Origin: Sporothrix humicola | Lineage: Eukaryota; Ascomycota; Sordariomycetes; Ophiostomatales; Ophiostomataceae | Assembly: GCA_021396245.1 (NCBI GenBank) | Contig: WNYE01000019.1 | Coordinates: 186,001 to 250,000 of the forward strand | DNA length: 64,000 bases | Direction: 5' to 3' | Part shown: positions 33,617 through 43,173 of the stretch, in pieces | Numbering within the stretch: the first letter of the stretch is position 1 | How the letters are laid out: each line of letters starts with the position of its first letter | Notes under the pieces: generated by a model | Database searches by the model: none | What the model was told of the DNA's origin: nothing | The model's input: the letters and a program-made list of their open reading frames with translations, nothing else | Program-made: the position numbers and the translations under genes

Positions 33617-34014
33617 CTACAGCCGGTCCTTGTCGTCGACCTTGCCGCCGAGTCTCTCAATCTCGTTGATCAGCCGCTGCCTCTCCTCGATGGTCTTTTT
33701 CATGAACTCGACGGTACGCTGCAGGACAAGGCCCTCGGATCGGCCTTGGCCTTCGAGGCCGGGTACGAGTTCGGTCATGCGGTCAAAGCCTTCACGGATA
33801 GCCTGTCTTCGTTTTTGTTCTGGAGGGAGAAGAGAGACGTGTTAGCAAGGGGCGCTGACTGTTGAATGATGGATCCCCGCAACCTACCAGATGCTATGTG
33901 ATTTTGCTTCTTTTCGCGTTCGGTGAGCCTGGGCTTCTCATCCGGACCCAGACCGTTCGTTGCGCCGGCCGACTCGCCGCCCTGTGGCGTCGATTCCGAG
34001 TTTGGTGATGACAT
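33617..34014 (-). CDS. bHLH transcription factor (INO4/Max-like)
   Basis: Exons 34014-33888 and 33819-33617 encode 109 residues; the 68-nt intron has donor GTAGGT and acceptor CCAG and joins NHIAS-EQKRRQ in frame. Residues about 35-100 form a bHLH: basic region EREKKQNHIASEQKRRQAI with the E-box-contacting Glu followed by Arg-Arg, helix 1 (REGFDRMTELVPGL), a short loop (EGQGRSEG), and helix 2 running into a zipper-like helix (LVLQRTVEFMKKTIEERQRL). It should bind E-box DNA as a dimer in the nucleus. The sequence resembles the small Ino4/Max-like bHLH proteins of ascomycetes; its targets here are unknown. The oddity is the terminator: a single TAG is followed in frame by 234 open codons. It is divergent from the Maf gene. 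Confidence 0.9.
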
Positions 34015-34917
34015 GTTGGGAGGGATGGTGGTATTAAGGGTATTGGGTATCGAGTGAATTGAAGGATGTTGATAGAGAAAAGGGTTAAATCGAGAAATCA
34101 ATATCGCATATAAACGTAAAAGGCGGCGTCGCAGCTGCGCAAGACATGGGCCGAGCAAGACTCAAAACACCGAAAAGGTTGTCGTGGACGAAGCCGTCGG
34201 GTAAGGCATATATATGGACTCGCGCAGCCCGGCCTGAGGCATGTGCGTTGGAGATTGAAGCCGATGCAGAGAATCAGAAGCTCAGCAAGCTGGTCGTGGC
34301 CATCACAGTTGTTGTTGTTGTACTGAGTATCGGGTCGCAGGTCGTAGGGCAGGTGCACTGTCTAGTGTAGTCGGCAGGTGCGAGTCGCATGTGGTCGGCA
34401 AGGTGGAGAAGTTGGCATGTGACTGTGACGGCAGGCGATGCGAATAACAAAAATAAAGCGGGGCTGGAGGTTCCGTAAGTCTCTCCGTAATAAGTTGGGG
34501 GGGACTCGTGCACTTTCCTATTAAATACTCCGCGGACATAAAAACGTGACATGGGCACTAATGAGATGGGCCCCACTTGGAGACCGCGATAAGAGATAAG
34601 GAGTGACAGGAGTGAAACAGGGAACCAAAAGACCGGGAAAAGGTGCAATCAATTGACAGCGAGCAAGAGCGGGAAGGTGCGATTTGGAATACGTCAACTA
34701 CAATTACCTGCTCTTTCTAAGCATCGAATCTATCGCAGCCCCTTTTATTTCGATTTACGATCACCAAGTTTGGACGTCTCGTCAATTCGACGATATTGTA
34801 CCCCTCACGAAGCTCCTTTCCGCCAATTGGACCGCCTTTAGCACTCACTGAAGCTGCCCGACCGCAACGAGCCCCTTTCCTCGACATCCACTTCAACTAA
34901 CCCTCCTCACCTTCACA
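34015..34917. other. Divergent intergenic region
   Basis: This lies between the bHLH (-) and Maf (+) start codons and should carry both promoters. The last ~60 bases are a C/A-rich leader ending CTTCACAATG. No gene is supported. Confidence 0.6.
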
Positions 34918-35847
34918 ATGTCCGACAAAAAAGACGGCGTTCTCGCCGAGAATTTGATTCCGGCCGATCCGCCGCCGGTTTACACTGCCGCAGCCGAGCA
35001 TGAGCCTGCCGCTGCCTCTGGCGGCCCTGCTGCTGCTAATGCTGCTGCCAGACCAAGACAGGGCGGCCCACCGCCTCGCAAGCCGCCACCGCCCATGGAC
35101 CTCCCGATTCTCGCCCACCTGCGCTCTCGTCGAGTAATTCTTGCATCTGCCTCGCCGCGTCGGAAACAGCTACTCGCCCAGGTCGGTCTCACTAAGCTTG
35201 AGATCTGGCCGTCGACCAAACCCGAAGACCTGTCCAAAACGATGTACGGGCCCTTTGAGTACGTTTCGGAGACGGCGCACCGCAAGTGCCTGGACGTCTA
35301 CCAGGAAGTCCTCAAGTCGCAAGAGGAAGAGGCCGAGCTGGCCAAGGCCGAGCCGGACCAGCACCACACGGTCGCACCCGACCCGGAGCTCGTGATTGCC
35401 GCCGACACCGTCATTGTGACGCGCAGTGGCCAGATTCTCGAGAAGCCGCGGTCGGCCCAAGACCACATCAACATGCTGCGGCACTTACGGGATACAGACG
35501 CACACCGCGTCCTGACGGCCGTGTGTGTACTGTCGCCCCGCCAAGACGCGGCGCACCCGGGCTACTCGATTGCGGCGCACACGGAAGAAACCAAGGTGGT
35601 GTTTGCCAAGCAGTCCGAGGGCCTGACGGATGCGGTGATCGACAGCTACGTGCGGACGCGCGAGGGCGCCGACAAGGCAGGCGGATATGCGCTGCAGGGC
35701 ACGGGCGGACTGCTGCTGGTTAACCGCATCGAGGGCAGCATGGACAATGTGATTGGGCTGCCGGTGCGGCGGTGCTTGCAGCTGGCCGAGAAGGTCATTT
35801 TCAAGCAGAACGAGGAAGAGGAGGCTGATGAAAGTGACGAGGAGTAG
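34918..35847 (+). CDS. Maf-family nucleoside triphosphate pyrophosphatase
   Basis: The uninterrupted frame encodes 309 residues. An Ala/Pro-rich low-complexity N-terminus (about residues 1-60) precedes the Maf/ASMTL fold. Diagnostic motifs are VILASASPRRKQLL (substrate loop with Ser-Pro-Arg-Arg), ETAHRKCLDV, VIAADTVIV with the catalytic Asp, the EKPRSAQDHINMLRHL region, and TREGADKAGGYALQGTGG followed by NRIEGSMDNVIGLP. Family members hydrolyse non-canonical or modified nucleoside triphosphates (such as m5UTP, pseudo-UTP or dTTP) to monophosphates, protecting nucleic acids. The protein ends in an acidic tail (NEEEEADESDEE). It lacks the methyltransferase half found in animal ASMTL. Confidence 0.95.
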   Translation: MSDKKDGVLAENLIPADPPPVYTAAAEHEPAAASGGPAAANAAARPRQGGPPPRKPPPPMDLPILAHLRSRRVILASASPRRKQLLAQVGLTKLEIWPSTKPEDLSKTMYGPFEYVSETAHRKCLDVYQEVLKSQEEEAELAKAEPDQHHTVAPDPELVIAADTVIVTRSGQILEKPRSAQDHINMLRHLRDTDAHRVLTAVCVLSPRQDAAHPGYSIAAHTEETKVVFAKQSEGLTDAVIDSYVRTREGADKAGGYALQGTGGLLLVNRIEGSMDNVIGLPVRRCLQLAEKVIFKQNEEEEADESDEE

Positions 35848-38297
35848 TATTGGGTGATGGGGCGGACAGCGAGCGGCAATTCGGTTGCGCTTGCTACATA
35901 TTGCATCTGGACATTTTTTTTTCTTGTTTTCCATTGTTTCAATTTCTGGCAAGGCGTTTATTTTTCACATGGGTTTCTGTCGTTTACGGCAGACCAAAAA
36001 GTCTAATACATACACAATAGATGGGTTACATATCGCAGAACGACGAGACAGCCTCAGCCTCAAGGCATCTTTCGGGTCGGCGCCAGCGGCCAGCGTCAAC
36101 AGATGAATACGGGGTCGTCACAATTCACAATGCCTGCTTCTCAGAAATGGGCGCGAGCACCATTCTTTATACAATAAAGGGACTACCCGTCTGGCTCTTC
36201 ATACTGGCGCCTTTCGATACCCGCCGCCACGGCGCTTGGGTGTCGGTCTGCCTGCCCAATGCAGCGTTGTAGTCTTTGTTGGCGGTTGGCAGTTGGCGGT
36301 TTTGGAGTTTCTCCAGCTTCGATGATGTAAGGCTGCAGTCCACAATCTCCAGAGGCTTGGCAGAGGTACTCCGTCCTCCAAGCAATTCTATTGACTGGGT
36401 GGCTCACGTGACGGCCTCTCCCACATATACGGCTTCTAGAGGTCATCCATGAGCGTTGCATGTGTGAATGCCTCGTCGCTTAACCTCTCATATCCGTTTG
36501 CTTACCTGCATATTTATTCGTTCATTTCTTTCCTGGTCCTATCAGATTATCGGAAAGAGTTGACGCTGGGAGCCCTTTCGGGCACAAAACAATGAAAACA
36601 GACGGCACAAGTGAGAACAAAAAGAAGGACTCGATTGAATGAGAGAGAGTTAAAAATAAGATGGAGAGAGTGTGCTCGGCGTCTAATGGTGCAGCTGCAA
36701 GGTGACGAGCGCTGTGATTGGCCGAAAGTCCACTAAAGAGTCCTTGTAGCGATCTATATTTGGCAAGCGCTTCCCGCAAGCCGCTCATGGGGCGTCCCGC
36801 GCCCTAGCCAATGGCCGGTCGCGACTGCCATATTGCGTGCGTCTCTCTTGCCCGGTGAGAAGAGTATTGTATTTTTCAGTGTCTTTTTCTTTTCTCTCTG
36901 TCTTCTTTGTGTCCATTCTTCTTCTCGAAAGCGCCCCCAATGCCGCACGAACCACTTGGACGGGCCATTCCCTCCTTGAGTTTGAGCTGGCTTGCAGTTC
37001 TTGAGATCTCCGCCAACCACCCCATACGACGTCGACAGGCGCTGTATTGTAAGGGCCCCACTTTTTAGAGACCCTTGCCCAGCGCTTAAAGAGGAAAGAA
37101 GAGAGAAACAAAAGAGGCAGGCACGTCTCTAGCTCACTTCACTCTTACACGTTTTCGCTCAAAGACGTTTTCATACACCCTTTTTGACGATATGTTTCTC
37201 TTCAGCAGGCGCGCGCTCATGTGGGCGTCTCGATGTGTTTGACGATTCAGAAACGAAAAATAATGTAAAAACTGGATAGAAAATGGATTTTGCAGCGGCA
37301 AGAACCAATGGTCACATTGTCACCCGAATCCTCTCCAACCTCCTCCTGCCTTCCCTCAGACCTCTCTTTTTTCTTTTCTTTCCTGCCACTGACTGTTGCT
37401 TGGTAGACGGCACAGTTAAAGCAAAAGTAACAGTATCATATAGAAGGGGGAACTAATATGGAGAAGAAAAGAAGTAAAATAGAGTGAGGGCAAAAAGAGG
37501 GGATATGCACGGCGGCAGAGGGACAGGGGATTAAAGTTTGGATTGGTGGTTGGCGTTGCTGCTGTCCCGCGTGCCCTCTGCACTCGATCTCTGTGCTCTC
37601 CACCCTCCCTCCTTCACCGTTCGTGGGAACGCGCAGTCTATTCTTGTGTGGTTGTGCGCACGGAAGCACTTGCAGGATGGGAGAAGAGGGGAAAGGAAGA
37701 AAAAAGGAAAGGAGGGAAGAGGAAGGAGTGCTTTCCAAAAAGAGGGAAAACACTTTGTAAGTCGAGGTAAAAATAACCGCTACCGTCCACACTTCTCAGC
37801 ATCCACTCATCCATCCTGTCCAAGACCCGGTTGGCAGGGGTCCATGCTCTTTCTCGCCCGCTGTCCCCCAGAAGAACATATGCAGGCGACCAGCCGTTTT
37901 CTTTCCCGCCCGTGCATCTATGAAAAGAAAAAAAGAGAGACTTCCTTTTTAATTTTTTCTTGTTCTGACGTCTGACCGTATTTCTTTTCTCGTCGTCCTC
38001 ATTTTTGTGCCTCCTCCTCTATTCTCTTTGTTCTTCGCCCTGTTTACACGATCTCTTCTCATCAGTCGAGCAACTTGAACGACTCGAAACAAATCAAAAT
38101 CGAAATCAAAATCAACTCGCACAACGTATGCAGGCCATCAGTTCTGGGAACCGAATCATGCTTTGGTGACACTCGACTTGTATTTCACCTCGATCGACTG
38201 TCTTTTGAGACGCTCTTCACCTAGAGAGACCGGTTCTCTCATAACGCCTTTTTTATTGTCTTCCTTCTTCTCCGCCCCCTCACACACTTTCCTCAAA
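35848..38297. other. Intergenic, 2.4 kb
   Basis: This is the 3' flank of the Maf gene and the promoter of the next + strand gene. The last ~350 bases are C/T-rich with a CAAATCAAAATCGAAATCAA leader stretch. No gene is supported. Confidence 0.5.
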
Positions 38298-40589
38298 ATG
38301 TCCGGATCAACACCATCGGGAGGCTTCTCCCTCTTTCCTAACACCGGCCGCCCGCCATCTAGAACACAAGCGTCTCGCCCCCGTGCCGCTTCGCCTCAAC
38401 AGCGCTACACACCCGAACCGTCAGCAACGATTGGCGAGGCCGTGACGGCCGAAGTGCAGATCCCAGCACCAGCCGTCGTTGCCGAGTCGTCAAGACGGCC
38501 ACTAGACCGCGCCGTCAGTCCAGAAACCCAGGAACCCGAACGCAACAGCAGCGTGCGGTCCCGCAGCTCGATTGCCAAGGTGCGGCTGTCCATGTACGAC
38601 GACGGCCCGCCGATCGACGACGATCCGCCGCCGCCCATGCCGAGCGGAGCAGCAACCCTAGCCGAGCGGCAGCTCCAGCAACAGAGCACGGGGACAGCAC
38701 CCTCGTCAAATTCAAACCAACGGCACAGACCACCAGCACTGCGGTCCATTTTCCCGCAGTACAATCCCGATGTGTCGCTCGACGAGCAGAACTATTTCCC
38801 AACACAGACGAGCCCGACCCGCATCCCACGAGGTGTGATTAGCCGGCCACTGTATTCGCCTGTTTCGACAACCACACAGCAACAACAACAGCCAGAGCAA
38901 CAAAACCAGCAAAACCTGGAGGTGGCCGCCCGCACAACTAGTCCAGCCCCTGTCTACACACCAAATACTCGTGTTTCCTCCAGCCCGCCACGTCAACGGC
39001 CAACTGTCCAGATCACACCGCCAACGGACAATGGACCAGCGCCCGTCCAGGTCCCAGTTCCAATGCACTCGGGTCCTGTGCCTGTCGGTGCTCCTCGTGG
39101 CGATCCGCCGTCGTTGCCTATCCCGTCAACGTCGGACGATCTCCGCAATCTGTGGAAAGTGGCCAATGGCTGGAAGGCGGGTCACTCCGAGGGCCGTGTT
39201 TTCTGTCTGCGGATGAGCTGCGACCGCGATGCACCCATCTACCGTCTGTCGTCGGCCAACCACCAGCCGTTTTACCGTCTGCGTCTCGACCCGACGTCCA
39301 TGTCGGCGTACGTGACGCTCTCGAAACACGATCCTGCGCGACCGTTCAAGCTGGACTCGGCCACCAAGAACGCCAGTGCCGACGCGGATGCTGCAGGAAG
39401 TGGTGCCGACGGCGGTGGATCGAGCCGGAACAGTGTCCTCGACATGGGCGTCTCTGGCGGCAGCATTGCTGGCGGCAACGGTGCCCAGGGGGTTGAAGGT
39501 AGCGCTGCCGCCGCTGCTGCCGCGCACAATGCCCGTTTCGACGGCAGCAAGAACTGGCAGGTGGCCATGACGACGACCCTCGAAGAAGAGGCCCGCCGGC
39601 ACCAGCCCCAAGACGGCCTCGTCGCCCTCCTATACCCGTCGGCCGCCACGCGCATGGCTCTCGAGCGGCCCAACGACGCCGCCATGGTCGCCACAGCCGA
39701 GCGCGAATGCGCACGTCTCGTCTGGGACGACGACACCAACACGTACTTTTTAGTACACCCAGCCCTTGCGCTGCCGTTTGCCGTCACCATCGAGCGCAGC
39801 AGCACCTGGAGCCGCACGGCGTACACGCTCGAGCACCGGGAGTCGCCGCAGCACCTTGCACGCCTGACTCGCGACGGCACTGGCGCTGGCTATCTCGAGG
39901 TCGACACGGGCATTGCGTCCAAGATCGATGCGGTTTATCTGGTCGACGTTGTCGTCACTGCTTTGCTGCTCGTCGCCCACAATGACGGCCAGTTTGCCGC
40001 CGTCGAGCAGTTTGCGCCGCCGCCAGACAGCCGCTTGGCAATGCATCACGGTCTGGGCCACCACGACAGTGCTCACAACAGTCTTGTCAATATGGTCCTG
40101 AACGGTGCCATGGGCCGTAGCAGCACCAGCCGTCTGAGCATGCGCGACGGAGCAAGCCGCCACAGCGAGAAGAAGGGCAACGGCTCGAACAAATCCGGCC
40201 GCAGCAGCCGTCTCGGCTTTGGCTTCTTCAGCAAGAACAAGTCGTCCCCCAAGAACCGGTCGCGCATGGACGACTTTGACTTGGATCTCGAAAGCCAGAC
40301 GAGTATTGATCTGTCCGGCAAAATGTTCGAGATGGGCCCTGTCGGCGGTGGCGGCCGCAATATCGGCATGATGGACAATGGCGGCAACGATAGCGGCATG
40401 AACTCGTCAAAAACAAAAAAGAAGCGCAGCCGCAAGGACAAGGACGAAGAGAAGATGCCCGGCTGTCTGCGCCTCATCACCGCCCTGGTCAAGTGCTGTT
40501 TCTGGTGCGTTTCGATCGTTGTGCGGGCGTTGTTGGCGATTTTGGGTGGTCTCTTCAAGTGTGTGACCCGTGAGAAGTTGCTGTCGTAA
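38298..40589 (+). CDS. Unrecognised fungal protein, 763 aa, with hydrophobic Cys-rich C-terminus
   Basis: The uninterrupted frame starts at ATG 38298 (MSGSTPSGGFSLFPNTGRPP). Residues 1-270 are Pro/Ser/Gln-rich and probably disordered, with a short poly-Gln stretch. A folded central region (about 275-580) includes LRNLWKVANGWKAGHSEGRV, FYRLRLDPTSMSAYVTLSKH, CARLVWDDDTNTYFLVHPAL and ARLTRDGTGAGYLEVDTG. A basic Ser/Lys-rich stretch follows. The last ~40 residues are hydrophobic with cysteines and little charge (CLRLITALVKCCFWCVSIVV, then RALLAILGGLFKCVT). That end could be a tail anchor or a palmitoylated membrane helix. I do not recognise the family with confidence and assign no enzymatic function; no methyltransferase motifs are evident. 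Confidence 0.75.
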   Translation: MSGSTPSGGFSLFPNTGRPPSRTQASRPRAASPQQRYTPEPSATIGEAVTAEVQIPAPAVVAESSRRPLDRAVSPETQEPERNSSVRSRSSIAKVRLSMYDDGPPIDDDPPPPMPSGAATLAERQLQQQSTGTAPSSNSNQRHRPPALRSIFPQYNPDVSLDEQNYFPTQTSPTRIPRGVISRPLYSPVSTTTQQQQQPEQQNQQNLEVAARTTSPAPVYTPNTRVSSSPPRQRPTVQITPPTDNGPAPVQVPVPMHSGPVPVGAPRGDPPSLPIPSTSDDLRNLWKVANGWKAGHSEGRVFCLRMSCDRDAPIYRLSSANHQPFYRLRLDPTSMSAYVTLSKHDPARPFKLDSATKNASADADAAGSGADGGGSSRNSVLDMGVSGGSIAGGNGAQGVEGSAAAAAAAHNARFDGSKNWQVAMTTTLEEEARRHQPQDGLVALLYPSAATRMALERPNDAAMVATAERECARLVWDDDTNTYFLVHPALALPFAVTIERSSTWSRTAYTLEHRESPQHLARLTRDGTGAGYLEVDTGIASKIDAVYLVDVVVTALLLVAHNDGQFAAVEQFAPPPDSRLAMHHGLGHHDSAHNSLVNMVLNGAMGRSSTSRLSMRDGASRHSEKKGNGSNKSGRSSRLGFGFFSKNKSSPKNRSRMDDFDLDLESQTSIDLSGKMFEMGPVGGGGRNIGMMDNGGNDSGMNSSKTKKKRSRKDKDEEKMPGCLRLITALVKCCFWCVSIVVRALLAILGGLFKCVTREKLLS

Positions 40590-41039
40590 AAGGGGAATAG
40601 GCGGACGTCGGTTGCTGTCTGTTTCTTATGTGTTATGTTGTTTCCACGATTGATGATGTTGTCGATTCCTTTCTTTTTGTCTATTTCGGCGCTTGCGTCT
40701 GTAATTATTATTTGGATTTAGATTTTGGGCGTATACATCTGACGAGGCGTTGTGTTTTCCGGGTTGCTTTTGGTCTTGTTTTCGATATTCCAACTTCGTC
40801 TCTCGTTCTGTTTGATTAGCCATTCACAATACATTCACCAAGCTGCTGTTCCAAAGTGTCCAGGATTATCCAAGAAGATTGAAGAGAAAAACAAGTGCTT
40901 TTGCCGACCAACGCCCAGGCGAAGAAAATATCAACGTAAGAATAAAAGTAACAATAAAAACCCAGTCGCGCCAATAATGCTTCTTCCAAACGCATGTGAA
41001 CTGTCAAAAAATCTGTCGAAACTACCCTTTCCATCGTCC
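40590..41039. other. Intergenic, convergent 3' flanks
   Basis: This is T-rich then A-rich sequence between two convergent stop codons, as expected for 3' UTRs. I see nothing else. Confidence 0.6.
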
Positions 41040-41909
41040 TCAACGCTTCCGCTCGCGGACCTTGATCTTCTTGCCACTCTTTGTGATCATGTCCATCGTC
41101 GCCGTCTTGGCCATCCGCGCTCTTTGCAGTTCCAGCTCGTGCTCGGCCTGGTCCAGCACCTGCAGCCGTGTCTTGGCCTTGAGCAGCCGCCGCTGCAGCC
41201 TCCGAGCGTTGTCGATTTTTGCCTGGCGATCCTCGTTGTCATTGTCGTTCTCGTCGGCCATTCGGTCTTCCTCCTCGAGCATCTTGTCCTGGATGGCATC
41301 TTCTCTCTCGGTCGCGCTGTCGGCAAAGACGATGCGTGTCGGCTTGGCGAGCGGCTTGGCCGCCTTGGGTTTTGACTTGGACGGCTTTGGTGCGCTGTCG
41401 AAATCGCTGAAATCAAACTCGTCCTCGTCCTCGTCGTCCTCATCGTCCTCTTCCTCGTCCAGATCGACGGGGCCCAAAAACGCCTTGGCCAGTGCCGCCC
41501 GCTGCTCGAGCTGTGCGACCTCCTTGACCAGCACGCTGCGCACCGTCCGCAGGTAGCCTATGTCTTGTGTCTTGAGTAGCCGCACGGCGTCGACGGGGAG
41601 AGCCTTGTTGCCCCGATTGCCGTCGACTGTGCCCGTCCAGTGCCGATCGCGTTTCTGGTCGCTGCCGCGCGACAGAGTCGTGCCGGGCCCGCTGCCACGG
41701 CTGATCATCTTGTAGGAGAATTCGTCTTCATTTCGTGCAGCCGCCTTCTCGCGGAGGCTCTGGAGGGTCGCCTTCTTCTTGTTCCAGTCCTTGGCACGCA
41801 GGCTGTAATCCTTGTGCTTTTCGAGCAGACCAAACCGTTTGCGCTCCAGCGGCTGTGCACGCTCGCGGTGGGAGCGCCGCTGGATGGCGTTTCTCATAGA
41901 TGAAGACAT
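41040..41909 (-). CDS. UTP11: U3 snoRNP-associated protein Utp11
   Basis: The uninterrupted frame encodes 289 residues and starts at ATG 41909 (MSSSMRNAIQRRSHRERAQP). The N-terminus carries the Utp11 hallmarks: RSHRERAQPLERKRFGLLEK, HKDYSLRAKDWNKKKATLQ, LREKAAARNEDEFSYKMI, then DGNRGNKALPVDAVRLLKTQ and DIGYLRTVRSVLVKEV. An acidic run (DEEEDDEDDEDEDEFDFSDF) sits mid-protein, and the end is basic (ITKSGKKIKVRERKR). Utp11 is a nucleolar part of the small-subunit processome needed for 18S rRNA maturation. Length matches fungal orthologues. Confidence 0.95.
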   Translation of the reverse strand: MSSSMRNAIQRRSHRERAQPLERKRFGLLEKHKDYSLRAKDWNKKKATLQSLREKAAARNEDEFSYKMISRGSGPGTTLSRGSDQKRDRHWTGTVDGNRGNKALPVDAVRLLKTQDIGYLRTVRSVLVKEVAQLEQRAALAKAFLGPVDLDEEEDDEDDEDEDEFDFSDFDSAPKPSKSKPKAAKPLAKPTRIVFADSATEREDAIQDKMLEEEDRMADENDNDNEDRQAKIDNARRLQRRLLKAKTRLQVLDQAEHELELQRARMAKTATMDMITKSGKKIKVRERKR

Positions 41910-43173
41910 CGTGGCGGGTGGTTGAGGGGTGGTGGTGTGGTTGTGAGGATGTAGTGATTGAAGGTTGATGAAGTTCACAACTACCAGATTGTCTACCTTA
42001 AATTTTGGTGGCAAAAAAAAAAAGAGTGTTATCTTATCGGGGTGGCCCCGCTTTGTCATCAGGCGGTGGCCGCTTGTCCACTATGTTAGTGTAACAGTGT
42101 TGAGAGTGTCTCAGTGTCCCTTGCACGCGAAGCCACTAAATAACCTTCCCGGCGCTAGAACAACAGGCACTTGGCGCTGTAAGTTTAACTTTTTTAAGGG
42201 CAACAAGCATATTTCAAACTTGAGCCTTCGACACTTTGACAACAACCGAGGCAACAACATGGGATGGAACTTCTCTGAGAGAAAGGTTAAACTCATGATC
42301 GTCTTATCCTTATTGTGACTCTCAGGGTCTTTATCGTGAACCGTCTTTTCTGCAACTGAAACTTTGGTGTTTCGTACTTTGACACTCGACTCTTCCGTCT
42401 TTTTCTATTGGCGCGTTCAGGCGGTCCCTACATGTGAGCTTATTGTGAGTCTGCTGAGCCGAGTGCCCGAATTCGTGAGGTCATTTTGTTAAAGCACTCG
42501 CCTTTTTGTATCTTCGTTAACTTTCCACCTGTAGGACAGTCTGTAGTGTAATGCGAGCTGAGTCGACCTTCGACCAGTCGCTCTTTCTCTTTTATTTTCT
42601 TCCTTAGGTTCTTGCACCTTCCCTAACTCCTTTGTCTCACCCGCGCTCTTTCCCTCGTTTCCCTCAAGTTCCTTCTCACCTTTCCCTCTTTCCCCTCTCG
42701 GACCCCGTGTTGCCGTTCCCCACAGCGCTCCAACCCACCCACCGCACCCACCAAAAACTCCCAAAAACGCTCCTTCCCTCTGCCTTGGCTGGTTAGCTGG
42801 CCCCTGACCCTGGCCCCTTTTGGCTTGGCTTCGCGCAACGTCGATCAGCATTCGCGAGAGAAAGAGAGAGGGCGTGCTCGGTCAGAAACCGAAAAGAACG
42901 ACAAGCTCTGGGATATTGAAGCTCCGTGCCTTGTCTGATATTCTCACTTTAGCCTTTTCAACCTCAACGCCTGGTGCACGCTTCCGCCTTCCGTTGCCTG
43001 CTGTACCACCGCATCGGAAACATATATGAGGCATCGCATCGTGAGAATTGTCTTGCCCTATTCTCGTCTTGTTGTCTCGTCCTCTTCATTCGCATCCGCA
43101 TTTTACATTTCTCACGCCCATCTTCACGATAACATGGTACAATCACGCAGCTAACACCAACACACCTCATATC
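41910..43173. other. Divergent intergenic region of UTP11 and GH47
   Basis: The region should hold both promoters. C/T-rich sequence occupies about 42570-42790. The open frames here are short or compositional. No gene is supported. Confidence 0.55.
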
